Assembly: GCA_021613335.1 (NCBI GenBank)
Contig: JAJTWR010000374.1
Coordinates: forward strand, 376,001 to 440,000
DNA from: Whitmania pigra
Lineage: Eukaryota; Annelida; Clitellata; Hirudinida; Haemopidae
Length of the DNA stretch: 64,000 nucleotides
Direction of reading: 5' to 3'
The notes beneath the pieces were generated by a model that saw only the letters and a program-made list of their open reading frames with translations, searched no databases and was not told where the DNA came from. Shown piece by piece: positions 12,401 through 27,333 of this stretch (position 1 is the stretch's first letter; each line of letters starts with the position of its first letter). A program made the position numbers and the translations under genes.

Positions 12401-13361
12401 TCGACGTCTGGAAGAAATTTCTGTCGAATGGATAGCTTGCCAGCAGATGAAATCCAGGGTGTACGAAAGCGTTGCCAACCACAGCCACCAAAATGCTGAC
12501 ATTAGCTCCCTTGAGCAACGATGACTCTGCCAGAGCCTGTTCGAAATTATCTGCCCCACCGCCGGATAATAGCAAGACGACTACAGGCACTGATGTTCGA
12601 TGATCTGACATTAAACAATTTAATTGAAACAACATTTTGCATTTTTTTAGCCAAAAAAAACAAACTTATGTAAAATATAATTTTAAAAAAAGAAAATGTA
12701 TTTTAACAAACATGTTGGTTGAAGGGTTAGTCCTAAGGGAATGATATCCCCGCTCTAAGGACACAGCATAATTACAAATTATTTTTAATAGTTTAATGAT
12801 AACTTTAATCATTACAAGTTTTTACAATACTATTTAACTGTTAACTGTTAAAGTTACTTAACTATTCACAAGATTTTATGGTAATACCACTATAAATAAT
12901 TCAGATACCTCGCATTCCCAAGAATTCGTTTCTTATAGTGGCAAGTACGTTGGCAACGTTTGGTCTGCCGCTTTGAATATTTAATGTGTAAACAAATTGT
13001 GATATTGAATCCTTAGTCTGCAGAGAATTAAAATATCTCCTTTTGATCACGTCAGACGTATAACTGAGCACGGCCACTATTCCATCCTTGATGTTGAAAT
13101 CCGCCAGTGATTCGGCAACGAAATTTCGCATTTGTTCGAACTGGGGAAAATCAACGCTGGCATCCAAAGCAAAAATGACATCGACTGGATCCTGACAATC
13201 TGTTTTACAAATTTTTCGAATGACAAGATTTATTTTTTGTAATCCGCTCCTTTCAAAATACACTCACCTAATTGGTGCGTAAACCTAACTAAACAAAGAG
13301 ACAAGATGAGGCAGAAATTAAACACTGTAAAAGGAAAAAACCTTATACGCAATAAACGCAT
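9431..13361 (-). CDS. Secreted multidomain VWA/EGF protein (matrilin-like architecture)
   Basis: Twelve exons from 13361 down to 9431 (13361-13268, 13199-12909, 12604-12356, 12291-12175, 12119-11864, 11709-11387, 11175-11062, 11007-10709, 10666-10366, 10267-10160, 10084-9684, 9610-9431) join in phase to 910 residues. Order: signal peptide (1 to about 30), VWA1 (32-211), EGF1 (212-250), VWA2 (251-443), EGF2 (444-481), VWA3 (482-681), EGF3 (682-717), VWA4 (718-910). Each EGF has six Cys and sits on its own exon in phase 1-1 (117, 114 and 108 bp); each VWA is two exons. The metal site DxSxS is intact in VWA3 (DSSGS) and VWA4 (DTSGS), partial in VWA1 (DASVD), and lost in VWA2 (TAASS). No membrane segment is seen, so a secreted matrix or adhesion protein is likely. 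It is not a clear ortholog of any named protein I know. Confidence 0.9.
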
Positions 13362-15842
13362 GGTTACGACTCCGGTGCAATAATGACAGCGACGCTTGTA
13401 AATATTTCTGGTTGTCTCAGAAATACGTGTGAGGTAGTTGGAAATTGACTTCGAAGAAAAATGAATGAAGTACGTCATCACGAACGAACCTTAAATAGTT
13501 CAAGAAGAGCAATAAGGATAACTATTCATAGCTAATAGCTATTCATCGGTTCACTGAAGTGTGAATACAAATTACACTTTCGCACAATATCCAAAGACAA
13601 TTTAATTGTGAAGTTCAATAAATTAAATCTGTCAACTTTGTGAGTTCATGCAATGATTAATATTGTTAATTGACCAGTTTTCGCCATATTCTTACAATTT
13701 CTGTCCTTTTTTATATGTTTGATTGCTATGTCTTTTCACATTTCAAGCAAGAAATACTGAAGAGATGAATAATTGATGCTTAATGAAGAACAGCAATGGA
13801 AAGCCAAAGCGTTCAGGCAAAACACGCCCAATAATTATTTATAATAATATAATATTTCTAATAAATATCATCTTTCAATGACACTTTCTATCCAAACCAA
13901 CTATTTTTTGCTTTTTGTCTTTTAGCTTTGATATCGGTCCATCATCATCAGAAAAAGATTAAGACCTGGTTTACAGCCATGGTAGATAAAAAGTAAATGT
14001 GAACGATCGCTAAATCGCAAGAGAGTCACGCCACAAAGCTCTGGCTAACAATTGTTCATCGTAAAGGACCGAATAGAATGTAAACCAACCAGTAATGCAA
14101 CTTTTACGAGTTGTGCGTGACCCTATTATCATTGTTAAAAATGCGGTAACTTTACACAGCCTTACTTTCTAACGCTGATCTAGAGACTTTCTGATTCTGC
14201 TTCGTGGGATTTCATTAACTCTCCAAAAAACAACTCTTTACCCCTCATTACATCCAACTTGTCAAAACCATTGTTTAAAATACGGTAACTTTACAACGCC
14301 TTACTATTGTGGGATTTCCTTAAGTCTCAAAAAAAATTCTTTATTCCTCATTACATCCAGCTTGTCAAAACCACTCAAAAACTCAAAAGTAACTTCAGTG
14401 GTTTGATCGCTAAAATATTATTTTATATTTATATATGAAATATATAGTCACCAAAAAAATTAGGCTCAGCCAAGGACTGATATAGAACACTTTGGCGGGG
14501 TTGCACGCACTGGAACCAGTGGGTAGATCTAGAGAAGGGCTTCTGAGATTTTAGATTTTTTTGGAGAGGGGGGGGCAGTGGGAACCATCATCCCCCACCT
14601 CCAATTGGCTCTTGCCTCCCACTTAATTTTTGGCTAGAAGCAAAAAAAATTCATTTCAAGGGTTTCCAAGGCTCCTCCCTGCAAAATAATCTGAAATAAC
14701 ATTCCTGGCTCTTTAGCTAGAGGATGTTGGATAAAATAAAGCCAAAGTCGACCAAAATCATCTTCCAACTAGTTTGTTTATCTTGAAAAAGAATTTTAAA
14801 AATCCTTGGCAGTGCTACAAAAAAATCTCACTTGAATAAGTTAGTAGCACTAGTATTTACAACTGAAATGTAATAAATTTAAATAAAATGACTTGAAACA
14901 AGGTTTTACGCAACTCCTTTCATCATTTCAGACGACATTAAACAACTTATTGAAAATAACGGAAACAAATGTACAAGGCATGGGTTTGCCCGAAACAAAT
15001 CTTCCAAAAGTCATTGCTTGCTGTGATGTTTCATGTTTCTCAGTTTACTTTTTATGAAAGTACAAATGCCAATGCAAAGAACAACATGATAGCATAGAAT
15101 TGAATTAATTTCATTTCTCATTAAAAAAAAAACCAATAAAAGCATTTAATTGCTGAGATCAATCGTGTTCTGTAAAGCAATTGTTATTTGGAAAATCATA
15201 GAGTTACTTTTTCAAATTACTTGTGCTTTTACTAGAAGGTTAAAGCAAACAATTATTTGATGAACAAATGAAATCAAAGAAAACATATACAATAATAAAT
15301 AAGATATTTCATAATTGGCCAACAATATTTAAACAGAAAATTAGGAGAAATCAGTGAACCTCAAAAAGCATGGTGCTCGATCGTTAAATTAAATCAAAAT
15401 CACATCAACCAATAGCAAACCAGCATCGAAACCAAGCGATCAGTTCAGAAGACTGATGAGAGGCAAGATGAGACCAAACAGGAAGAAAACTCTAAGCGAC
15501 TTTAAGCACAAATGTTACAACCTCAGCTCTATTTATTTTTTCTGCAAACCGATTCTCGAACTTTCTGCGTCTTAATGCCAAAAGAGTTGCAGAGAAAGAC
15601 GTACGAGATGAGAAACGCACACTTCCTCGAGAACGCAGCTACGACTAATGCAGATGAAATGTAGATGCTTACTTCCCGCAAAAGCCAATCCGGATGAAAT
15701 TTCGAGTCACTGAATAAAGAGTTCTAACTCACAGATAAAACTTCTTAAGATGAGATAGCAAAAGCAATCAAATTCTACTAAAATTACAGTCCTTCGTCGA
15801 GAGTCGATCAAAGGGCGGCGGCCGCGAGAGGACCACGAAAAT
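13362..15842. other. Intergenic, VWA/EGF 5' side to JNK 3' side; repeats only
   Basis: No supported gene on either strand. It holds a diverged tandem duplication (14131-14375) and a GC-richer block around 14470-14640 with a run of G residues that may be an old mobile-element fragment. The rest is AT-rich and featureless by eye. Confidence 0.4.
14131..14375 (+). repeat. Diverged tandem duplication, about 139-bp period
   Basis: Two copies start at 14131 and 14270. Both contain the string CGGTAACTTTACA, then GTGGGATTTC, then CTCATTACATCCA and CTTGTCAAAACCA in the same order. The second copy is shorter by an internal deletion. Confidence 0.8.
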
Positions 15843-19627
<3,785 letters not shown>

Positions 19628-21614
19628 CTAAGACATAGTAGCTCCCAAATGATTTCTTGCGAGTTCATAAACAATATATCCTATCCCCACCGATGGGACA
19701 ACTTTTAGAAGATTAGCTGAAATTCCTCTGTAAAGTCCCAAAATGCCATCAGTAATCAAAATATTCCTGAAGGCTGCCACCATTGACTGAACTGGTTCCA
19801 CATTAACTGAAATTCATGAAACTATTTTCATACATCTTGTTCCAATTTAAGAACATTAAAACCAAAATGTGTGCCTACCTCTCTGAGCCTGGAATCTAGT
19901 TTTAAGCAAATTCATTGGATAACTGATGACGAGGGCACACGAACTGCTGAAAATGCCGAAGCTGAGAAGAACAATGATGTGAGGTTCTTCTCCACAACTT
20001 GAACGGGCAACGTATCTCCTTTTCAAAGTCTGCAACAAAAATGAAAACACAATAAGCCACCTAATAAGATAAGCACGAGCTGCAATATAAACTCTTATAA
20101 TGCAAAGCTTTTAGAGATGAAATAAAATATACTTCTAAAACTTGTACTTATCTAATATTTTCACTGATTTCAAGTGGCACCTTATGTATTCATACTGAAC
20201 CTCAAGACGCTATAACCGCCCAAACGTATAGCATGGCTTCCTAATGCTGAATCACAAATGACAACTCAACTCCTGACACTAATGACATTCCTACCAACCT
20301 CTCGATCGATAGATTTTCTAAACAGCCTTTCTGTATTGCTTTATCTATTTTAAATTGTACTATCAGCATTACCAGTAATAATTGTAAGACATCTTTACCT
20401 CATAAACAGCAAGATCAATTCCAGCGTAAGGAATGATGCCCATCAAGTTTGGCAAGAATCCTTTATAGAACCCTCTTTTGTTCGTGAAGATATCTTGAAT
20501 GCAGGACCAACTCGACTCGCCGGTCTTTCTGAGGACCATTCGCGTCTTAACGACCTGGAGAGAACAAAATCTTGAAATCAAATTCAAAATTCAATAAAAG
20601 TTACCGACGCGAGGCAAACCTCGAGAGGAAATATGACGGATTGCGACACAATTCCAGCCGCAGAACCCGCTAGAAATCTTTCGTGAATTTCCAGCTCATT
20701 GACGTTCTTTTGAAACTTTATAAAGGATTTCACCTGAGGGAACAGAAAAGTTGTAGTGATGCAGGAAAATAAGAATTTTATACTTAATTCATAACCAAAC
20801 AAACCTCGTTGTAAACTGAAAATTTGAGCGCCATTTCGGGAACTATCTTCACAACATTCACACCATTTCCTCTCCAGAAAGAAGATATTCCTCCTTCCAT
20901 TGCCATATTTAACAAAGCTCTCCTAAGATTCATTTTTCGGTTTTGACTAGCTTGAACCTAAACACCAAACGGTTTATCAAATCACTATTTTAAACATGAA
21001 CTGAAAGTCATAAACATTGAATTAACCTGCAGCGTGACTTTTAACCTGTCCAAAGGTGCAGTGGTTGTTCTCGAGACTGCTCCAGCGGCCGCTCCTGCCG
21101 CCAAGTGTTTCCATGCCTCACCCATAGAAGTATCTTTTTTATCGAGAGGTAAATCTGGAGTTTTCTGTAATATCTAAAAATAACAAAATAAAAAAATGTA
21201 GTTAAAAATGCGACCCCCAATAATTATAAATTTTTTGTATAAAGTCTCAATGAAAGTCGGCGAGACCTGAGTAACTACTTCCTAATACCAGCTTAAGTTA
21301 AAATGGTAAAATTACTGTTTTGTGACGAAGACCTAGATATTGTAGCTTTTAAAACGTGAACCTTAAAATTGACGTTTAAGGAAACCCATCCTGCCAACCT
21401 TTTCATGTAAATCTTGAAATTCAGCTAGACAACTATCAAAATAATCGGCTCCCAAGTAATAAAAGTCAACCTTGTCACACAAATAATGCCGTAATTTCCC
21501 CATAAAAGATGGCGGATTAACTAAGTTTCTCAAATCGTTGGGAACTCTGGCTTTAGAATTCGTACTATCTATTAACATTAATTTACAATTATCGACTTGT
21601 TGACAGTTGTCCAT
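19628..21614 (-). CDS. Mitochondrial carrier, SCaMC/APC type (SLC25A23-25/41-like) without EF-hands
   Basis: Seven exons (21614-21399, 21173-21027, 20957-20805, 20733-20620, 20554-20399, 20029-19879, 19806-19628) join to 371 residues. The body is a three-repeat mitochondrial carrier with signatures PLDRLK, PLEVVK and PMNLLK, plus [19 protein letters not shown] and the terminal GLYRG and VVPSVGI blocks typical of the ATP-Mg/phosphate carriers of the inner membrane. Those carriers normally have about 150-190 N-terminal residues with EF-hands that sense calcium. Here the N-terminus is 72 residues of unrelated sequence and shows no EF-hand. An in-frame TAA lies 4-6 bases before the ATG, so this ATG is the first possible in this exon. 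It may be a calcium-independent carrier like human SLC25A41, or an alternative first exon. Confidence 0.92.
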
Positions 21615-22364
21615 CCCTTAATCACGAAACTAGAACGCCGGCCAAAAACTCGAACCTGCAACCAAGTGGGAGAGAAGTGAGTCACTTTTCAAATCAAAGC
21701 AAATGAAATGTTTATAAGACTATCTCTAAAAATTATATTACTTATCATTAATTATCATCAGTCACCACAAAATGTTTATATAACACATTAACATATTAAA
21801 CATATTAAATGCCACCACAAACTATGTTATATCATTTTAATTATTTAAGCGCCCCCGATTACCTCGCTAAACGCCAGACACCCCATACAATCATTAATAA
21901 ATAATTATTATTATATTGTTTATACAATATATACTATCATAAATGTTTATATAATATATACTATTATATATATATTATTACTATAGTCTATACTAAACAA
22001 GAGACAGCTGTCTAATTACCCAACAATATCTTTTGATTTCCTTATGCAGAGACATGTCAAGGACATTTCAGCATTTTCAATTTACCTGTACCTAAGGTGC
22101 AGTGCCCCCAAAAACACAAGGCATATTTCAACATATCAGCTCGTGTAAAGCAATGGAACAGATATATTTTATTTCATTTCCAACAAATTTATAGCTAAGT
22201 GATGACTTAACTATAGGCATATTATTACTGAATCAAAAAATACTGAAAAACTGAAAACAACTGAAACGTAGCAAGACAACCAATTTAAAATGTAACCCCA
22301 AAACGTATTTAACTCAGACAAATTGTCATTGTCATTTCACCCTTGGAATCAATCAATCAATCGA
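21615..22364. other. Intergenic, carrier 5' side to aldolase 3' side; no gene seen
   Basis: AT-rich spacer with TA-rich tracts near 21900-21990. No gene is supported. Confidence 0.4.
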
Positions 22365-25300
22365 TCAATAGGAATGCTTGGGAACAAACAAGGACTGGTC
22401 TCCTGCCATCCCCTTCAATCCGCCCGTGTACTTCCCTTGACAAGCGAGACCGTTGGCCTGATGAAAAATAAATTATCAAAAGGAATTATTCAATTTATTA
22501 GAACAATCAACATAAAACAAAATGAAATTTAAAAAGTGAACTAGATAAAAGTAATCTTAAAAACTGAAGCCGACAGCATTAGAATCATTTCGGCCCATGT
22601 CTTAATTTCTGAAGCAACCTCGCACACGTCCCCATTAAATGCATCGAGAGGTGCCTCTGCAAATGATTCGTCGAAAAATAATTTCAAACCGAAGCCCTGG
22701 CCAGGAATTCCTTCTGAGCATCTTCCACATTATCCTTCTTTCCCTGCCAAGCTTTCAAAACAGAAGCTTGCAAAGCTCTTCCGTAACTGAACGACAAGGC
22801 CCAAGGTTTTTTGCCCTCAACTTGGTTGATTGCGTTCAAATTCTGTGTCGCCTCCTCTTCCGACTGACCGCCAGACAAAAAGACAATCCCTGGAATTCAA
22901 ACATTGCATTGTAGTTTAATAATAATTAATAGGTGTTATTAGCTTAATAATCGATACAAAATTAAGTATGCGATAAGAACCAAATTCAAACCAAGCAATA
23001 ACTTTTCCAATGCACAATACATTCACTTTTAATCCAATTATTACAAAAAGCTAATAATAATAATATCGATAATTACTTTATAAAGAGCCATAAAGGAGTT
23101 ATTTTCAATAGTAAAGTCCATTTTGATTCACATAGCATATTTTCATCTATACACTTAAAACATTCTAATTATACTTAATTTCATACAACGTCGGTCATCA
23201 TAACATGTTCAATTTAAAGGAATTCCACTCCTGATCAGCAAAATTGCAAATTTCATTGATGGCAAATATTTGTTAACATTTTTCTACAAGAACTCACGAG
23301 ATCAACATTCACAACATCCAACCTGGTACGGCAACGGGCACAGTTCTCTGAAGGACATCCACAGTCGCAGCAGCAATTTCTTCCGGGCTGCACTTTCCTT
23401 GGTAGGACTGACCCGGCATAACCATGTTGGGCTTGAGGAGCGACCCTCCCAAGTACACGTGATGGTCATGCAGGGCCTTGTACACAAAGGCCAGAACCTA
23501 ACCAACGTTTCAAATAAATCAATGAAAAAACAACTTAATCCTAATAATGATTATGTATAAATACTTAAGCTTAAACAAATCATTAACTCCCTCAATCAAA
23601 AATCGGACAAATAATAAAAATTAAATATTAAGAAGCAAAAGACACAATAAATATTCTGCACTCCAAAAATGTCCAACACATGTGCTTAATACTGCATTGG
23701 TATTGCTCAAAACATTAATAATTAGGTTATAATTTAATTAATTAAACCTTAAAAGGTGTTTATTCCATTTAAAAACAAAACAAATTCAACCTCCTCAGTC
23801 ACTCTCTTCGACGTCTCGAGGTCATGATCACCGTCCGGAAGAACCTCAGGCTCCACGATTGGAACCAATCCATTCTTTAAACATATTGGGCGTGATCATT
23901 TAAATTTATTAAGTTTTAAATTTATTTTGTTACATATTCACTATCATAAACAGCCCTTATGTGGTACTACTAGGTTTACGTGGTTACCATTACCAAGATT
24001 CCTTCTTTTTGTCTAAGTTAATATTGTTACACAACATTAGGTTGACATTAAAAACTTTATTTGTCAAACCTGTTGGCAAATGCTTGCATAACGAGCAAGG
24101 ACATTAGCATTCTCAATAAGAGCCAAATACGAGGGAGCATGAGCAGTGATCTTGTAAACGCATCTCCACTTGGCAAAACGGGCTCCGTCTTTGTAGTACT
24201 GGGCACATCTTTCGCCCAATTTGTCCAATCCTAAAAAGATATTGCTTTTTTAAGTCTGTTACATATATCTTAGCAATAATACAAACAAACCATCAATTTC
24301 CTTAATCATGCTAAAGAGAGAAAAACAATTATTAAAATAATTCTTTCGGATGAAATGCATAAATGCTAAAACGCTGTCTTTTAACAGTGTTTTATATCAA
24401 GTAATATATATATATACTTTGTCAGTGATAAGGCCATTTTCTTACTACAGTCGCAACAAAAATGAATAATAATACCTTAAACAAAACTCGGACAATTTTC
24501 ACAAGACTTTTATCGTAAAATTGCTTTATAAGATCGATTAAAAGCAAATGAAGGCATTTTAAATCAAGAATGCGAGCGAAACACGGTTCACCTTGAGTCG
24601 TGGTCTCTCCATCCGTTCCACCAAGAACAACAGTACCAAGGTCAACTTTTATTCCTGGAATGACATTTCTGTCAGTAAGATATTTAACCAATGGAATGCC
24701 GTGCTCATCTTTTTGATAAAGAGTGTCGTGGAAGAGAATCACTCCACTGATACTTTCGGCATAAACCGGATCAGACGTAAAAAGAAGCTTTCTGTACTGA
24801 AGGCGATTCTCTTCTGAATTCTCCACGCCTATTTTATCAAATCTCTTCCCGATGGTTCCTGGTTTAAAAATTTTAATATATTTAGGCTGTGACATTGCAA
24901 GTAACACAGAGTAATACAAAGTATTGAAAGATTTATATTATTAAATAGATAGGAACTTTATTCCCAAATGTTTGACAGCAGCCAAACAGCAAATCAATCA
25001 TATCATCCTCACATTAATAAACTAACTTTTTAGCTATTTTCAACTACATTAGTAACTTAATGGAGTGCATTGTAGAAATTATGAAGCCTCAGAATTTACT
25101 TTCTAAATGAACCAAATATTTAATTCAATCCATCAAACAACTTTCTGTTTTTTATATTACTAAATTTACAACATAAACTAAATGAACATCCATATTAGGA
25201 GAGTTAACAGCAAGATTAACAACAGCAATATCAGTTAACTTAATAATCATAGACAACTTGAAATTTCATTTCTATAACTGAATTATGGAATTGTGAATTT

Positions 25301-25654
25301 TCAAATGCCCATTTTCACTAAAAACAAGCTTTGAATGCTTTCAAAGAATTTAGGGCACATTAAGTAAAGGGAACACCAAATTTCGAAATTTATGTGGCCA
25401 ATTCATAGTAATTCACCCGCCCAGAATGTTAACTTGTACATTTAATCACTAAAATAGACACTTAAAATGTCGATAAACATTTCCATAATTTACAAATTAT
25501 TTTTAACTATTTCTACTTAATAGTTTAAAAACGAATATGTACCCAAACTCTCGTCTGCTGCAAGAAGCCCTTTTCCTTTGCAGACCAAAGCTTCTGCGGT
25601 TGCCTTCAATTCAGCCGCTTTTTCATCGCAAATAAATTTGTAGAAACGAGACAT
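22365..25654 (-). CDS. Fructose-bisphosphate aldolase, class I
   Basis: Seven exons (25654-25543, 24858-24592, 24230-24070, 23874-23791, 23497-23323, 22889-22690, 22457-22365) join to 363 residues, exactly the family length. The enzyme cleaves fructose-1,6-bisphosphate to dihydroxyacetone phosphate and glyceraldehyde-3-phosphate in cytosolic glycolysis and runs in reverse in gluconeogenesis. Visible motifs: LLAADES near the N-terminus, the family signature around the Schiff-base Lys (LLKPNM, Lys about 230), SGGQSEE, and the C-terminal Tyr needed for full activity toward the bisphosphate. All intron phases fit. No anomaly. Confidence 0.97.
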
Positions 25655-27333
25655 CGCGAATAGACGTTTTGTCGAAGAGGAAGTTGACACGTTGCCGCCA
25701 CTTAGGCTTCGCGATCTCGGCCGATAAAATTACGCAATCGGAAAAAAACTGAAGCACTAAATTCATGATTAAATTCTTTCAAGTTACTTATGCAAGAATA
25801 ATTTATAAAATCCGTTCTACTTCATTAATCATAATGATATTGATTCCGGGTTCGATTATAGTACGTCTAAATCAAGAACTTCAAGATTATTTCAATACTG
25901 AGGGTAGTTTCCCTAAAGATGAAACTTTTCAGGTCAGAATGAACTAAATAGGTATTGGTAATATGAAAAGAGAGTCTATTCAAGTTCGGGTCTATTCAAA
26001 TACCTATTACGTTCATTACCTTCATACAAGATCTAATAATATCGCCATTTTTAAGCTTAACCACAATAGGTCATTCACAATAATTAACTATCTCTGTTAG
26101 TACCGTCATGTCTGCAGGGCCTCCGAGAGGTATGGGGGGATTCTGTTTGGAGACAACTGCGCCAATTTCTGTCTAGGGAGGCTCTCATTGGGAGCCCCTG
26201 TGCAGCAGACCACCAGCAGACTGGCACAGAAATGGATGTTTTGTTATGAAGTGGACATTAATAAAATACATCCATAGGACTGGCGCAGAGGTTTTTGGGC
26301 TTCCATACTGCAGCGGGTCCTGCGGTCTCCTCCTGGGTATATCCGAACCTCTCCGGTTCTTAGCCTTAACTTAGTCGTAACCTCCACCCCATTGCCACAC
26401 ATTTCTCATTTATTCAGAAATGAGAAAAGAGAGAGAGACACTAAGGATTTATGGTCAATCCACTTTTCTGACAGCTCTTTGCCTTTGCAAAGCCAAATTG
26501 AACTGTGTGTATATATTTTATTAACGTCCATTTCTTAACACCTTAGAATGGGGTGGAAACCCGCGAACTACCTTGGTTGCTTGGAAATGCTCGAGCTAAA
26601 ACCTTTAAAATGGTTAAAGAATTTAAACTGGCATATATTATCGATCTACTATTTTCGATCTACTATCAAAGTTTATTAACATAATTCGATGGATAAATTT
26701 AAAAAATGCATTTAGTTACATTATTCAGAAGTAAATAGTTTCGTACATCTTCGAATCATTCATTTTACAAATTAAATAAGCCGACGCGATTTTCAATTTT
26801 AATTTCCCCGTACTTCAATTAAAATTCTACACTTTATACAGCAGAATGGAATTAATAGGTAAAAGGACTGGTTTGTATCTGCGCAAGGATACATTGGATC
26901 CAGCGTCGTGATTTCTGGAGGTTTGGGTCAAAAATAGCTGCGAAAGAGGAGCGAAAAAGATATTTAACTGGTCAGTATAAATAGCATCTTGTTGACTACG
27001 TTTTGGCAAAATTTCCGGTGATGTCTTCGGTCGAAAGTTTTGATTTCTGGAACCGATATTAATTCGAAATGGCAGATGGTCGCTCTTAAGTCTGCCCACT
27101 ACCGTACTGATTGAGTCATAGTGATTGAATGAGACGTCGTATATGTGTGCTGAATTTATTTTCTTATCTTCGATAAATTGCTTCAGCCTGTGGGAGTATA
27201 TTAGTTGGATTATTCGTCATGGATTTTGTCATTTTAATTTATAATAATCAAAAAATTGCAATCACCTAATGGAACCTGAGCTCGTTACTTATAAACGATT
27301 GTTTCCAGACACTGCAGAAGTTAAACATTTTAA
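25655..27333. other. Divergent spacer between aldolase and MEF2
   Basis: Shared upstream region of aldolase (-) and MEF2 (+). It contains a GC-richer block (about 26100-26400) described separately and an open frame on the minus strand (26827-27099) that resembles nothing I know. No clear core promoter was seen. Confidence 0.4.
26100..26440. repeat. GC-rich block with hairpins, possible old mobile element
   Basis: Clearly richer in G+C than the flanks. It contains a near-perfect stem AGGCTC...GAGCCC at about 26179-26201 and an inverted repeat TTTCTCATTT/AAATGAGAAA at about 26401-26427. No coding potential was seen. A degenerate SINE or MITE is possible, but this is only an inference from composition. 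Confidence 0.3.

Noticed and set aside
25940..26010. Short inverted repeat AATAGGTATT/AATACCTATT
   Set aside because: Ten-base arms in AT-rich DNA are expected by chance; no terminator or element context.
26827..27099. 90-codon minus-strand open frame upstream of MEF2
   Set aside because: No recognisable motif, no splice partner found, and no codon signal I trust; could be real but is not supported.
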